Assembly (NCBI RefSeq): GCF_029407905.1
Contig: NC_073624.1
Coordinates: 120,838,001-120,902,000 of the forward strand
Direction: 5' to 3'
Source: Bubalus kerabau
Taxonomy: Eukaryota; Chordata; Mammalia; Artiodactyla; Bovidae
DNA: 64,000 bases
How positions within the stretch are numbered: position 1 is the stretch's first letter; each line of letters starts with the position of its first letter. Under the pieces are notes generated by a model, which saw only the letters and a program-made list of their open reading frames with translations, was not told the origin of the DNA and did not search any database. Below, one piece after another: positions 13,145 through 27,100 of this stretch. The translations under genes were made by a program, and so were the position numbers.

Positions 13145-13372
13145 AGGGGACACAGGTTTGACCCCTGGCCCAGGATGATCCCACAGAACAACTAAGCGTG
13201 CGCGCCACAGCTACCGAGCCAGCACTTTAGAGCCTGAGCCACAACTGCTGCAGCCCCTGCCCCGCCCCGCGCTCCACACCAAGAGAAGCCCGTGATGAGC
13301 AGCCTGTGCACAACTAGAGCACCATGCGCAGCAGTGAAGACCCAACACAGCCAGAAGAAAGAATACACGTCA
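13145..13372 (+). mobile_element. CHR-type SINE, long form
   Basis: TTTGACCCCTGGCCCAGGATGATCCCACA, GAGCCACAACTGCTGCAGCCC, GCAGCAGTGAAGACCCAACACAGCC is the sense form of the long cetartiodactyl tRNA SINE. Confidence 0.75.
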
Positions 13373-14292
13373 GCACGCTACCCTCCCCAAAGGGGTTTAC
13401 TATCACTTGGGAAAGGACTGTGTCCTGGATTACTATCTGACAAGAGGGTACATCTGTCAAAGGCAAAGAAAACAACTGCTTTTTTTAATACATTTTTTTC
13501 AAGATTAAAGAAAAAAGCTGTGTAAACAAGCAAAAGACATGCTTCTTCAGTGCTACCACAAAATTTGCAAAAGTAATAAGAACTTGAGGACTTAATTGCC
13601 ACTTAAGGCTAGAAAACGTATTCTATTTTAATCTGGCTAGAAAATGTACTGTTTGCAAGACCCAAAATTCTGTTCAGCTTTACTGCAAATTCACTTCTCA
13701 ACTTCAACTACTGTCATTCTCATTACCGCACCTCACAAGTTGGACCAGTACCTATCTATGTGATCAAACAGAACGTTAGCATGTGCTTGGTTGACCACAT
13801 ATCCACAAATAAACCATTTATATCCTAGACTGTGGGCCATGGTAATCAGTTCCCCATCTCCAAGCTCTAACTATAAAGAAAGTCTGGTTCCCCTGTGCAT
13901 GCTCTGGGCACTCAATGAATGAATGAAATTGATAGTCATGATGAACAGAGAACATGTTTAAATTTTTAAAAATACCATATGGAAACAATTAACAAAACCA
14001 TGTAAACTTGTGCTTAACTTGCTGTCTGAATTGTTTTCATTAAAAGTCAAATATGAATAAATCTGTTGTTCTGGAGCACACATATTTATGTCTCAGCACA
14101 TACGCTTAGCTATAACCTTAACAGTGCAGAGAAATACTCATAAAGTAATTGTTGGGGACATTACAATGCTTCCCAAGAGGGAAGTGGGAAAATATGCCAA
14201 AAGTTACACTGGTATCAGGGACTTTGGACTCCCTCACCCCTTTTTCCCAGCCCTATTTCCATAGGAGGCAAAACCAATAATTTTATGGACTT
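13373..14292. other. intergenic, no feature recognised
   Basis: Unique-looking sequence without coding signal or a named repeat. Confidence 0.45.
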
Positions 14293-14859
14293 CCCCAGAA
14301 TGCTGCTGCTGCTACGTCGCTTCAGTCGTGTCCGACTCTGTGCGGCCCCATAGATGGCAGCCCACCAGGCTCCCCCGTCCCTGGGATTCTCCAGGCAAGA
14401 ACACTGGAGTGGGCTGCATTTCCTTCTCCAATGCATGAAAGTGAAAAGTGAAGTCACTCAGTTGTGCCCAACTCTTCACGACCCCATGGATTGCAGCCCA
14501 CCAGGCTCCTCCTTCCATGTGATTTTCCAGGCAAGAGTACTGGAGTCGGTTGCCATTGCCTTCTCCCCAGAATGCTGCTGCTGCTGCTAAGTTGCTTCAG
14601 TCGTGTCCGACTCTGTGCGACCCCAGAGATGGCAGCCCACCAGGCTCCTCCGTCCCTGGGATTCTCCAGGCAAGAACACTGGAGTGGGTTGCCATTTCCT
14701 TCTCCAATGCATGAAAGTGAAAAGTTAAAGTGAAGTCGCTCAGTCGTGTCCGAGTCTTCGCAACCCCATGGATTGCAGCCTACCAGGCTCCTCCATCCAT
14801 GGGATTTTCCAGGCAAAGAGTACTGGAGTGGGTTGCCACTGCCTTCTCCCCAGAATGCT
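14293..14859 (-). mobile_element. two Bov-A2 SINEs sharing one target site
   Basis: Two reverse Bov-A2 copies (14305-14564 and 14577-14847) stand head to tail. The 12-mer CCCCAGAATGCT occurs three times: 14293-14304, 14565-14576 and 14848-14859, that is, before, between and after the SINEs. Confidence 0.92.
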
Positions 14860-15033
14860 AGTTACTTCTAAAGGAAATGTACAACATCTTAAGAGTCAGG
14901 TACTTAACTTCTAGTTCAAGAACTGTCATCACTGATTTAACTTTCTTTTAAACGGTATGATTCTGATTTGTTCTTGCAAAGTTGGTCATTGATTGAGGGC
15001 AGAATTTGACATAGGGTAGAAATTGTTTTCGAC

Positions 15034-15238
15034 TCAGCAACTAACACTTTCAGTCATGTCCAACTCTTTGGGACCCCATGGACTGTAGAAGGGGGTGACA
15101 GAATGAGAGGGTTGGATGGCATCACTGAGTCAATGGACAGATGTTTCAGTGAACTCTGGGAGACGGTGAAGGGCAGGGAAGCCTGATGCGCTGTAGTTTA
15201 TGGGGTCACAGAGTCAGACACGACTTAGCAACTCAACA
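15034..15238 (+). mobile_element. BovB 3' end / ART2-like SINE fragment
   Basis: A short Bov-tA-like piece is followed by the BovB terminal 150 bases (GAGGGTTGGATGGCATCACTGAGTCAATGGAC ... GTCAGACACGACTTAGCAACT). Confidence 0.8.
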
Positions 15239-15516
15239 AGAAATTGCTTTCAGGGAACTGAACATTTATAAAGGCCAAAGATAAACTAAAACATTTATAT
15301 ATTAGATAGAGACACATACTAAGTTGTTAACAAGTTACCTCTAAAGAGGGATGGTTGGGGAGGGGAAGACCTGAAGAAAGATTTTCATTTTTCATTCTGT
15401 ATTAACGGCACAAATTAACGAAGTTTTCAATTTTTGGTAGCATGAAGTCTTGTGTTATGTAACGCTCAAAGCTGTATAAAGACTCGTTTTAGTTTGTCCT
15501 CTTTTTCCTACCAATT

Positions 15517-15664
15517 ATACCTTCCCTTTTTTCCTTCTTTCCTTAAATAAAAGCTTATTCTGAATAAAGTTCATGGGGTTGCAGAGAGTCGGACACGACT
15601 AAGTTACTGAACTGATACCTTCCCTTTTTTCCTTCTTTCCTCAAATAAAAACTTATTCTGAATA
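15517..15664 (+). repeat. 50-bp direct repeats around a BovB tail
   Basis: 15517-15566 and 15615-15664 match at 48 of 50 bases (ATACCTTCCC...TCTGAATA). Between them is only the 48-bp BovB 3' terminus (ATGGGGTTGCAGAGAGTCGGACACGACT...). Confidence 0.9.
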
Positions 15665-15884
15665 TAAGAAAAATCTGCTAAAGTTAACTCCTGAATTTTA
15701 TGTACTAATCAGTCAACAGTAGGCCAAAAGTACAATACTTCAAATGAATTGTAGGCAGATGTCTAATTTCTTGATTCACACACTTAAAAGAGACCCCGAT
15801 TCTAAGTTAAATCCTGCCTTGCATTTAAATTATATGATTCTAATGAAATCCACATAATTGGCCAGATTCCTACGGGGAAGATTT

Positions 15885-16012
15885 TCTTTGTTTTCTTTTA
15901 GGCCATGTGGCATGTGGGACCCCAGTTCCCTGACTACACCAGTGACCTAACGTGTGCCCCCTGCATTGAGAGCGAGGAATCCTAATCATCGGACTGCCAG
16001 GGAAGTCCCTGG
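15885..16012 (-). mobile_element. CHR-type SINE
   Basis: Reverse copy: GGCCATGTGGCATGTGGGACCCCAG and CATCGGACTGCCAGGGAAGTCCC. Confidence 0.75.
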
Positions 16013-16454
16013 AGAAGGTTTTATGGACAGCCAGAAGTTATATAAAAAGGCAAAATATACCCAAAGAGATTGGAAGAAAATGAAAATCTGTATATATTGA
16101 CGTAAAATCTCCTAGACATTTTGGTAGGAAAAAAAGCAAGTTGCAAAACATATGCATAGTAAGACACAATATGTAAAAATTTTAAATGCACAAAATTATG
16201 TATTTCTACAGGTAAACATAGATGTATATAAATGCATAAAGAAAACGTGATTGAAGAGTATACACTCTAGAGCAACAGTTAACAGTTTCCATTTTGGAGA
16301 GGGTATCCCAGTGGCACTTTTACAATATCTGTATTTTTAATTTTTTTCCTAGAATATAGTCATATGTAATTAAATAAAAAATGAGGAATTTTTATACTTC
16401 TAAGAAGTACTTCATATGATGGTTTCCTTAAAATAGCTTGCTACCACTAAAGAC

Positions 16455-16670
16455 TGTTGAGTTGTTTAGTCACTAAGTCGTGTCCGACTCTTTGTGAGCT
16501 CATGGACTACAGCAGGCTAGGCTCCTCTGTCCATTGCATTTCCCAGGCAAGAATACTGGAGTGGGTTGCCATTTCCTTCTCAAGGGGATCTTCCTGACCC
16601 AGAAATCAAATCCGCATCTTCTGCACTGGCAGGCGGATTCTTCACCACTGAGCCCCCAGAGAAACCCACC
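16455..16670 (-). mobile_element. Bov-tA SINE
   Basis: Reverse Bov-tA from GTTTAGTCACTAAGTCGTGTCCGACTC to ACTGAGCCCCCAGAGAAACCC. It is the last insertion before the repeat-free stretch leading to RAB21. Confidence 0.88.
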
Positions 16671-16679
16671 ACTAAAGGT

Positions 16680-19600
16680 ATAGTTTACTAAATACCACTG
16701 TTGTCTGGTTTTCATCATCATCATCCTTTACCCCTGCTATCCCACACCTTTATCTCATTGCTCCACACAAGATCAAATTTAAGGAAATCACATAAGCTTT
16801 TTCTTGAGTATTTGATAATGAAGAAATGATTCAGTTGCCAGGAAGTACCAAACTCAGAGAGAACCGATACCATGACAACAAAGATCATTTAAGTAGGTGG
16901 GCTCATCCTTTGGCTTTAATCCAATGCACCTGGAAATACGTGCATTATTTTGGAGAGGACAAGATGCTTTAAGAATAAGATTCTTTCTGGGTGTTCCATG
17001 TACCATGCCATGTTCATTATTTACTGCAGAAAAAATGCTGCAGTAGAAAGGTTAACACCTAAAAGCACACTCAGCTTCCTTAGAAGAGATTATATATAAA
17101 TCCCAGATAGCCCAAGCAGTGCTAAAGATCTGCCAAAGTGGTATTTGTTTAGAAGCAAAGCATTTTTGCTTAAAATTGCAAACCTTTAAGAGTACTTCTA
17201 TATTTTTTCATTACATGTGATTAATACTAAAATACTTACATGTAGGAAAGTTTGCTGAAAATTATAGTTTTCTTGAAAAGGGAAAAGCTATCAAAGTCAG
17301 ACATATGTGTAGCATGAATTTTAGCCCATAACACCAAATATATTCTTACTGTTTTAGCTGATAAAATATTACAGAACAGCAGCTTACTAGAATCAATGAC
17401 TATTATGAAATCAAGTAAATGTACAAGTTCAAGGAATCCCAGTTTTTAATTATTAAAATCTAGGTAATGCAGTTTATAATTTAGAAAAGAACACTTAAGG
17501 ATCTATTTAGTTTCTGTATCTTTAGAAATTATTGTAAGGTTCTTGCTGGTCATTACTATCTACCCCATTTTTTAGAGGATCTGCACATTTTAAATGGTCA
17601 CAAATTAAGTATTAAGTATTTGTCACACTGTATCTACTTTAAAAAACATGTATCTTTTAGATATATATATACTTTTAGATACTTTTAAAGTATCTACTTT
17701 AAAAAACTATAATGGCAAACAGAAGTCAAAAGGTAAATTTCAAAAGTCAAAGGCATGATCAAACCCTTCTAGAATGTAAGTTATATCATCTGAAGTTAAT
17801 ATAAGATCGATGATCTAAGACCCCTGGTAGCATTTGTAATACAGAAAATTGCAAATTATGGATTAAAAGAAATAAAACAGTATAACAACTCATTTTTAAT
17901 GTTCTAAATATTTGGCACAATGCATAATTTGCCTTATTTAGAAACTATTTGTTAAAAGTACTGTAATTTTTTAAATGATTTTTAAAATTGTCAGGTTGTA
18001 GAATTTCCTATCTACCTGATTTTCATTCTACTTCTTACTACCTTCCTTCTCTATTTCTTTTCTCACTGAAAATCTAAAAATGAAATATTCTGCTTTTATT
18101 TTAATGCCAAATAAAAAGTAATTACTAATAATATACAAGCTAATATTTTTTAAAAGATTTTAATTTAGCTGTTACAGCCATAGCTTTAGGCTATTTTCAG
18201 AAGATATCCCCAGAACCAAAGAAATTCAGATATTTCATATGATAATGTGATGCTTATTTCTTTTCAGATTACTGTTTACCCCCAAATTGTGAAATGTGTA
18301 TTTTTAAAAATAATCTTCCTCTATAATCACAATGCAAAACAAGCAGAATACCCATTGTCATTACAGAAACTATGATTGTATACTTTAAATATTTGGATAC
18401 CCTTTTAATGATTATCTTAAACCAACTTTTAATTTATATATACCAAGAGAATACACTTATTAGTTGAAAAATATATTGGTTCTACCTACCTACTACTTTT
18501 AATACACAACATGATAATTTGTGTCTTCTTCCTAGTAGCACAATTCTAAGGACAGGAACACAAAAGACGTATTAGGGAGGTAAAGTAAGTACCAGAAAAA
18601 TTTTCTTAGCCTTTGTTTATAATTTTTTTATCTTTCCTTTGAATACACACCGCAACTGATTTGTCCCGTTTCACTACCCTTTCAGTCTATTCCTACCTAA
18701 AACGTTTGAGCTTTGGAGCAAGGTCAGGTATACCATATTATCTACTGTTGCTACTGAATTAGTTTAAATTACAGGTGAAAAAAATAATGAAATGCTTGAT
18801 GTTAAGGAAGATGCACAGAAACCAAGGAAGAGTAAAGAAAGAAACAGAGAGAGTGGTTGTACCTCACCAATAATTATCTGGCAACTCTGGAGAAGAGGTT
18901 TCTATCTGGACTTTATATGATTAATATAGGGCGGAAAATCAAAGAGTCCAACTCTCCAATTATGACTTTTGATTTTACTTTTTAAAATAAACCTCAATTT
19001 TATCTCTAATTAGTTTTAAAAACATACTTCACTCCAATGGAGAGGAGCTTATTTCCCATCTACATCTACAACAAGGCTTTCTCTATAGACAAAAAAACCA
19101 GGAAGGCAAAAACTATTTGTTCTAGTATCTGTACTCAGAATCTCCCCTGCCTCCCTCCAGGAAACCAAGAAACTACACAGAGTACGATCATCCCATAAAA
19201 GAAGACAATTTTAGCTTATCTTTCAGGCAACTCTTTCCACCCACCCTCCCTAAACACACACAACAGAGAAGCGGTGTGTTGAGTTTGACAGAGATAACAA
19301 TTAAAGAGGGTAAAAATGCAGACTTATAGAATACTTAATACTAAGTTAAAATTGCAATATCATAACATCAAGATGGCAATTCATTCAACTTTAACCCATT
19401 TGGGAAAATTACTTTTTTTGTAACTATAACTTCTTTATATTCTCTTAACTGTTCAAGCTAATAACTTTATTGTATACTACTGCTTCTTGTAAGAAGTAAA
19501 TCCAGGGACCATTCCATTTTATCTTAGACATATCATTTACTAGTTTTCCAAGCATGACAGAAATGGAAAAATATATATATTAGAACAAGAACAATTTATG

Positions 19601-21017
19601 TTAATTTACACAATTTGTGTTCTTCCTGTGCCGGATTCTATTAAAATTAACAAATTTAAGTTTAGTCTTATGCTTAAGGAAAAAAAAACAAAAACCTAGT
19701 GAGACTCATTTACAAAGTATACAAGAATATAATTTTATAATAAATCTTTCCAGTGTTCGCTATAACTACATTACATGAAATGTTTCCCTTCAAAGAAACT
19801 CAGAAGGATAGCGCTTACGAAATGAAACAAAACTTTCTCTGTTCATCTCTGGCAAGCAATGAACAAATACAATTTGCTTAGGAAGGATCCAGAAGTGCTG
19901 CCTCCGGAGCAGAAACTACCACTAACATGCTGCTGTGTAAAAGAGTCTTGGTGAGTGGCTACTATCTGGAAGTTCTTCCTCTCTTCTCATACCAGTGAAT
20001 CCATTTCATATAAAGCGTAAGAGAAAACTAAAGCTTTGCATAAGTGAAACTCAGCATGCTCCACTCAAATACTTCTAAGGTAACCACTCTACAGCAAAAA
20101 CGGCAGAAGTCATCTCTTTTATCCCTGTCCCCCAAAAATCAAACCCCAGAAAGAACAAAACAACCCAAAACCCAAAGGCAAATGCTGTTGCTCAATCAAT
20201 CATCAGATGGATTTAGAGGCAAAAAACATGACAACAGCAATAATTCAAGTAAAGTATATGAGAAAATTTAAACACACCGCTTTTAAGTTAAGACAGAAGT
20301 GAAGGGGAGCTATGATCTTTATATCAGAGTCAAAAAGCTTAGGCATTATCACCAAATGTTAATTCACTTTACAGTCATCAATGAGACTATTGTATATATT
20401 TTTGCACCTTGCACTTGTAAAAGCAGATAAAATATTTAATATGTAATTTACATTGTATTTTACCACCTCAGCATACAGGATGTATATAGATTATATCAAA
20501 GTGTAGTAGACAGTTAGGGGCCTGTGCAAACCCTGCAAAAATAGTACTTCAGGTATCTGCTAATTAAAAAAACAAAAACAAAAGAAGAAGAAAACAAAAG
20601 ACAGTTTGCTGTTTAGAAGGGATACAATTCAAACTACCACAAAATACAAAGGACTGCAAAAATGTATACCATTCCAACAACATATATAAGTTATTAAATA
20701 AAGATTTGATTTAAAAGAATATAAATGAAGCCTTTAAGTAGGTCTTTTCTACATGCATATTATTTCTTATTAAAGAAAAAAATATGTAAAAAGGCCATTG
20801 GTAATTGCTTTGTTAACATTTGTAGAAAATGCCAATTCTCTGGTCACAAACTCCACTAAGTTTAGCACTTAAGGTCTCTGCAGTTATAAACGTAATTTAA
20901 AATACTGTTAATTCCGTAACTCCATCGGTAAAATAATGTGACTTGGAATATGGCAGTCTTCATGTTGAGGGCAATGATCCACAGTTTGTTTTTTTTTACT
21001 TTATTAGGGGTGAACAG
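16680..21017 (-). other. RAB21: probable RAB21 3' UTR and 3' flank
   Basis: About 4.3 kb directly downstream of the stop contain no recognisable SINE, LINE or LTR copy, although the rest of the window carries one every kilobase or so. The stretch is AT-rich with no coding potential. This fits a long, constrained 3' UTR. Candidate AATAAA hexamers on the gene strand lie at 21000-21005, 19466-19471 and 18095-18100. The true 3' end cannot be fixed from sequence alone. Confidence 0.5.
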
Positions 21018-21160
21018 TTATCCAGAAGAACAGCACCCTCCGCCAACGCTCTGGGCTTGAGGTTCATCATCAATAATCTGTACACCTCGCCTTGCAGCTC
21101 CCGGCTGACTGGAGCCATTGCCTTTTGCCCTCTCATCCACTTGTGCAGTTTCTATCATTC
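21018..21160 (-). CDS. RAB21: RAB21 coding exon 7 and stop codon
   Basis: Encodes the rest of Arg176 through Gly222 and TAA at 21018-21020. The segment is the hypervariable C-terminal tail, which directs membrane targeting, and ends GGGCCSSG with the di-cysteine prenylation motif. The acceptor is CTCTTAG|GAATG. An AATAAA lies on the gene strand just after the stop (21000-21005), but the repeat-free sequence beyond suggests that longer transcripts dominate. Confidence 0.96.
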
Positions 21161-24100
21161 CTAAGAGAGGGAGAAAGCAGAGATCATTTAGGACCACAAC
21201 CTGAGCCTTCTGTTTCTCTAATTTCCATTTACCATCATGATAGCAGACTTTCAACCAACAAGGAAACTAAGTAATAGCAAAGGTATTTGTCCAGCTGCAT
21301 CACAGCCACAGTGACATCACCAGAGAAAACAAGTTTTTGATCTGAACAAATGACTGTATACAAGTGTCATCCTTAAGATTTTCCAAGTATACTTAGAAAT
21401 ATGTCAGTTCAGTTCAGGCACCTAGTCGTGTCTGACTCTTTGCAACCCCATGGACTGCAGCACACCAGGCCTCCCCGTCCATCACCAACTCCGGGAGTTT
21501 ACTCAAATTCACTTTCATTGAGTTGGTGATGCCATCCAACCATCTCATCCTCTGTCGTCCCCTCTTCCCGCCTTCAAAATATGTCAAAGAAGGTCAAATT
21601 GTTCCAAGTACAAGCAATATTTAAGGTACAAGATTATTTTTCAAGTAATGTGAAACTTTTAAGCAAATAACATTTGAAAGAACCAAAGAGTTTAGGATGA
21701 AGGCGGAAGAAGAAAGCTGGAGGACTCACACTATCTGGTTTAAAGATACAATAGAAAGTTGCTCTAATGATGACAATGAGATACTGGTGAAAGAAGAAAT
21801 ACAGAGATAAACAAAACAGGTCCAGAAACAGACTCCCATACATACGGTCACTTGATTTTTAACAAGTGCCAAGTTTATTGAATGAAAACAGAATCATCTT
21901 TTCAAGAAACAGTACTAGAATTGGACATTTACATGTAAAAATTGAAAGTTCAATCTGGATCTCCCACCATAATTTCAGATCTAAATGTAAAACAAAATAT
22001 CTAGAAGAAAACATAGCCGGAGGGGCTTCCCTGGTGGCTCACTGGTAAAGTAGATCCCAATGCAGGCGATCAATCCTTGATCCAGGAGGATCCTACATGA
22101 CAGAGCAACTACGCCCACAAAGCACAACTATCGCGCCTGTGCTCCATAAAGCCTGGGAGCACAACTACTGCAGCCTGCGGGCCCGAGCCGGTGCTCCACA
22201 CGCGGGGAGCCACTGCCGTGGGAAGCCCCCAGAGCACAGCTAGAGAGTAGCCCCCACTCTCCGCAACCGAAGAAAAGCCCATACAGCAGTGAAGACCCAG
22301 CATGGCCAAAAATAAACTAACTGATTTAAGAAAAAAAAGGGGAAAAAAATAGGAGGAAATCTCTGTAGAAGAAAATCTTTATGACTTTGAGTTAGCAAAG
22401 ATTTCTCATGTAAGACACACAAAAAATGACTCATAAAGAAAAACTGATAAATCAGACCTCATTAAAATTTAGATCTTTTGCTCTTTGAGAAACAGTTAAG
22501 AAAAATGAGAATATAAGACACAGACTAGGAGTAAATAGTTGCAAAATACATATCTGAAAAGATGAGCAGAGAAAAGAGAGTCCTTAGAACAGAATAAGGG
22601 TTCTAAACTTGGGTCCCGAGACTGATCTTAAACAATGGTTTCCAAATTGAGGTATATGGGACAATTCATTGAGATGAAATTAGAAAAGTTTCCCCCAACC
22701 TTTCAAAATTTCTATTTTTTTAAATATGTTTTACAATATACAAAATACATAAACACTTGTACATGTTCTATAATTTTAAAATAATGTATGGAGAATACTC
22801 AATCTTTTTATATAAAGATGTGATGTATAACATTTACAAGCCACTGATCTAGAACCTGAGTACTGAAAGTATGGTCTGAGGACTAGTATCATTAAACCTT
22901 GGGTGTCTGTTAGAAAACAGAAGTTCAGGCCTACATGAGACCAGCTTTATCAAATTACAATTTTAACAAGATCTCCTAGTGACTGATATGTACAGCAGTG
23001 GTTCTCAAATTATAAGGAGGAATGATTAAAACACAGATTTGGGGAACCGCCTTCTAGAATTTTGATTCAGTAGGTTTGGGGTAAGGCCCAAAAACTTGCA
23101 CTTCTAACACATTCTCAAATGATGCTAATGGTGCTGATTAAGGGACTACATTTGGAGAATTACTCTCCCAGGTGAACTACGAACGATCTTCAGGTTTACA
23201 TAAAACTGATACTTACTCCAAAGTTTGTGTTTATGTACATTTTTCTAGAGAGAAAGCCATCGTTTCATCATGTTCTCTAAAGAGTCTGTGATGTCAAGGA
23301 ATGTAATTTGACAAAATCATCTCAACCCATTATTCTACAGACTGGGGTTTTCTTAAGTATAGTATGTGTTCTATTGGTGATATGAGAAACGACTTTCAGG
23401 TTGTATATGATAAACATCTTCCTTTCTCTTTTTTTTAATAAGAAAAAGCACAAACATACATAAAAGAAAAACATAATGAAAATCTATACGTCCATCACAC
23501 ACTTTCATCCATACTTGGCAATCATCGCTACCATTATTTTTAAATCAAATTTATGCGCCAGATACATAAATTTCATTCATAAATTATGATTTCTACAGAT
23601 AAAAACTTTAAAAAAAAATTATTTTTAGGCATAATCACAACACCATAATCATGCCTAACAAAATTCACAATATTTCTTAAGATCATCAATATCCAGTGAG
23701 TATTCATATAGCCCCAATCATTTCACAAATGTTCTTTTTCACTAGTTTGTCAAATTAGGATACAAATAAGGTCCATCCACTGCAACATGCTGTTACATCT
23801 CTTAAATCTTTTTTATTCTGTATATTCCCCTTCCATTTTTATTTTTAATGGTATTGCATTTATTTTAATATATATTTAGCAAACACCACACATTCATACA
23901 CCTACTTTTACAAAGGTCAAGAAAGAGTTCCTCAATTCCTTTGTTCTGTTTGGCTGAAGTGTGATAATGTTTTGCTCCCACAGATTCTGCATACCTTAAA
24001 AAGAAAAGTGACATCAGAAATTGCTGTAAAAAAATGCTTCAAGTTTTTGCCACAACTGCTATTTGAACTTTTTTTTTTTTTACAGTAGCACTTTTGGTGA

Positions 24101-27100
24101 CTTATTACCCATTAACCCAGGTTTAGTGAAATTAAAATTATATCCTGGTTAATATCTCTATATACTGAACCAACTTTTAAATAAGAATATATTGCAAGAC
24201 TTGAAATTTTTATAAATTAATTTGCAACCCAAATATTTTAGTTTTTGTGACTCGCTATTTGGCCATGGCAGTTTCCTTTTGCATCACTTTTACACTTTTT
24301 ACTGAAACCAGAAAGAGAATTCGGAGAGGCGATGGCACCCCACTCCAGTACTCTTGCCTGGAAAATCCCATGGGCGGAGGAGCCTGGTAGGCTGCAGTCC
24401 ATGGGGTCGTGAAGAGTCAGACATGACTGAGCGACTTCACTTCCACTTTTCACTTTCATGCATTGGAGAAGGAAATGGCAACCCACTCCAGTATTCTTGC
24501 CTGGAGAATCCCAGGGATGGGGGAGCCTGGTGGGCTGCCGTCTACGGGGTCGCACCGAGTCGGACACGACTGAAGCGACATAGTAGTAGTAGTAGTAGAA
24601 GAAAGAGAATTCAAAGTGAAATATCTTTAAATGTCACGAAAAGTCCAGAAACTGCCAATGTAAACACACTTCATTGAATCCAATAGCTCAATCTATATTA
24701 AAAGGCGTGAGTAATAACGAAATGGTAAAGAACACTGTGCAAGGATGAAGACTTCTTACCGAGAGTGACTGATGGAAGGAAGAGAAAGACAACACTTACG
24801 ATTCTGCTTCTTGAATGGAAACATGTCTCTCCTTCTCCAAGTCTACTTTATTACCTAATTGGAAAAAGTAAATGCCAGTGTTTAACATTGATTCATTTTT
24901 TATAATGAAATTAAGCTAATTCTAAATATACAAATTCTATTTTAATCCCCTAGAAAAATAATGCAAATCCCCACCAGACTTCTCAGTGTCTTGAAACTAT
25001 CAAGTGAACTCCTATGATATGAGGGCTGATCATGACTGTCAAGGTGAATGCCTCAACCTCCCTCAGATGGCTCAATGCATATACCTCCTGAAGCTGCGGC
25101 CTCAGAGAGAAAAGACCTCGCCCAAAGAGATGAGCATTCTTTTTGATTTAGAGTATAAATGGGATTAGGATTTACTAGGGAACTCTAAGGAAAACTCTAT
25201 GACTTTTATCCAAGTCTAAGTGGTCCCCAATCAACTCAGAGATGCTCAGTAATTCAACAAAGCCACCTTATTGCTCATGAAAATATATTAGGCTAGCCTC
25301 TTGGATCCTAAGAATATTTTGGTTTTCTGTATGATATGAACTGATTAAAGAAAGTATTAAAACGTATGGCTTTTGAAGTACTTCATCAGTGCAAGGGAAG
25401 AAACTGTATTGTTTGTTTTAAAAACATCAGAGAACTTAGTATATGAACACCATTCAGATTTTAAATTACTGAAAATAAGTTTGGCTTTCCTTAATCAATG
25501 GAACCAAACTCAAATTATGCTACAAAGCAACCAGAATAAAAGTGAAGAAACTTCAAAATGCAGATTCCTTATTATATACAGGCTAGAGATGAAGGTAAGA
25601 AGGCTGGACTGAGTGCTAAAGGCAAGGGAAATAACAGGAAAGGGGGAAATACACTAAGAAAGGACACGTTAAAAAATATTTTCATTTCTTCTATTATGAC
25701 CTATAGAGGTAAAAAGGGAAATCCTGTAAATAAGGTCATTTTTTTCTTGGAACTTTAGAGCATCAGGAAGACAATTTCAGATAAAGCATTGAACTAAGCT
25801 CCCAATGAAAGATGTAATGCTTAGAACTGAGAGGTACAAGCCCAGAGATTTTGTATATAGAAGACCTCAAATAATCTGAGCCCCTAATTATGTGCAGCCT
25901 CAAGCAACATCTGACACGGTTAGCCTAAGGCTGAGAGGGAAGCAGACATGCTAAAGCTCAGAAGGTCCTAACAAATTCAGTACTGAACTCTTCCTTCTTT
26001 GAACAGTTATCAGTCTACCTCAGCAAGAAAACACGTATTAGTTCTGGTCTCCCACATTATTCTGTCAATAAAATTTTTAATCTGCTAAATATTACAGCCA
26101 ATATATCCAACAGTCACCAGCAGGGTAAGTTGTTCTACACCATGAAGAATGCAAAAAGCACCACCTAGTGGCAGATGGTTCCAACAAACAGGAACAAGAT
26201 TCTGCCACAGTAAAAAAGTAAACAGTCTCCTATAGAAAAAGGAGACTTTTGTTGAAATTAATGAAAACCCTCTGAGTTGGTTTGATAGAGCTTAAATGTC
26301 TCTATTTTTTTTTTTTTTTTTCAAAATCTGCCAGAATTACTAACATCTACTTTTTTAAAATGAGGATAGGGAAAGTAGACAATCACCTTATTGCCTAAAA
26401 TGAATATTGGGGGAAAACTGAGACACTGCTTTATTATTTAGTAATTTTAAACTTAACCAACTTTAATAAAGCCAGTTATTTACTTTTTAAATTTTCTGCC
26501 TCGCCACCATGGCTTGCAGGATCTTGGTTACCCAGCCAGAGACTGAACCCGGGCCACAGCAGGCAAAGCACCAAGTCCTAAACACTGGGCCACCAGGGAA
26601 TTCCCTAAAATCTGTTACCATTAAAACTGCTATTTTAATATTTTAAACAAAAAAAATCCTTCTACTAAATAACTACTGTTTCTTTGAACAGTTAAGTGCT
26701 CATGATGGATTAACAGCACAGACTAAGTCACAAAACTGCCTGTCAGTGACTGATACCTTCCCAAAATTCAAGACCTTTGTAGCTCCTATGTTCTTCTGAA
26801 GGCAAGAGAGCTAAAGCTGGCAGTTTTGAGGCTTATTTCCCTGATAGCTCAGATGATAGAGAGTCTGTTTGCAGTGCTGGAGACCCAGGTTCGATCCCTG
26901 GGTCAGGAAGATCCCCTAGAGAAGGAAATGGCAACCCACTCCAGTATTCTTGCCTGGAGAATCCCATGAACAGAGGAGCCTGACAGGCTACAGTCCATGG
27001 GGTCACAAAGAGTCAGACACAACTAAGCGACTTCACTTCACTTCTGTTTCAATACTACTCTGTGGCCACATTGGGATCTTTCCAATAGGCTTAAAACACC

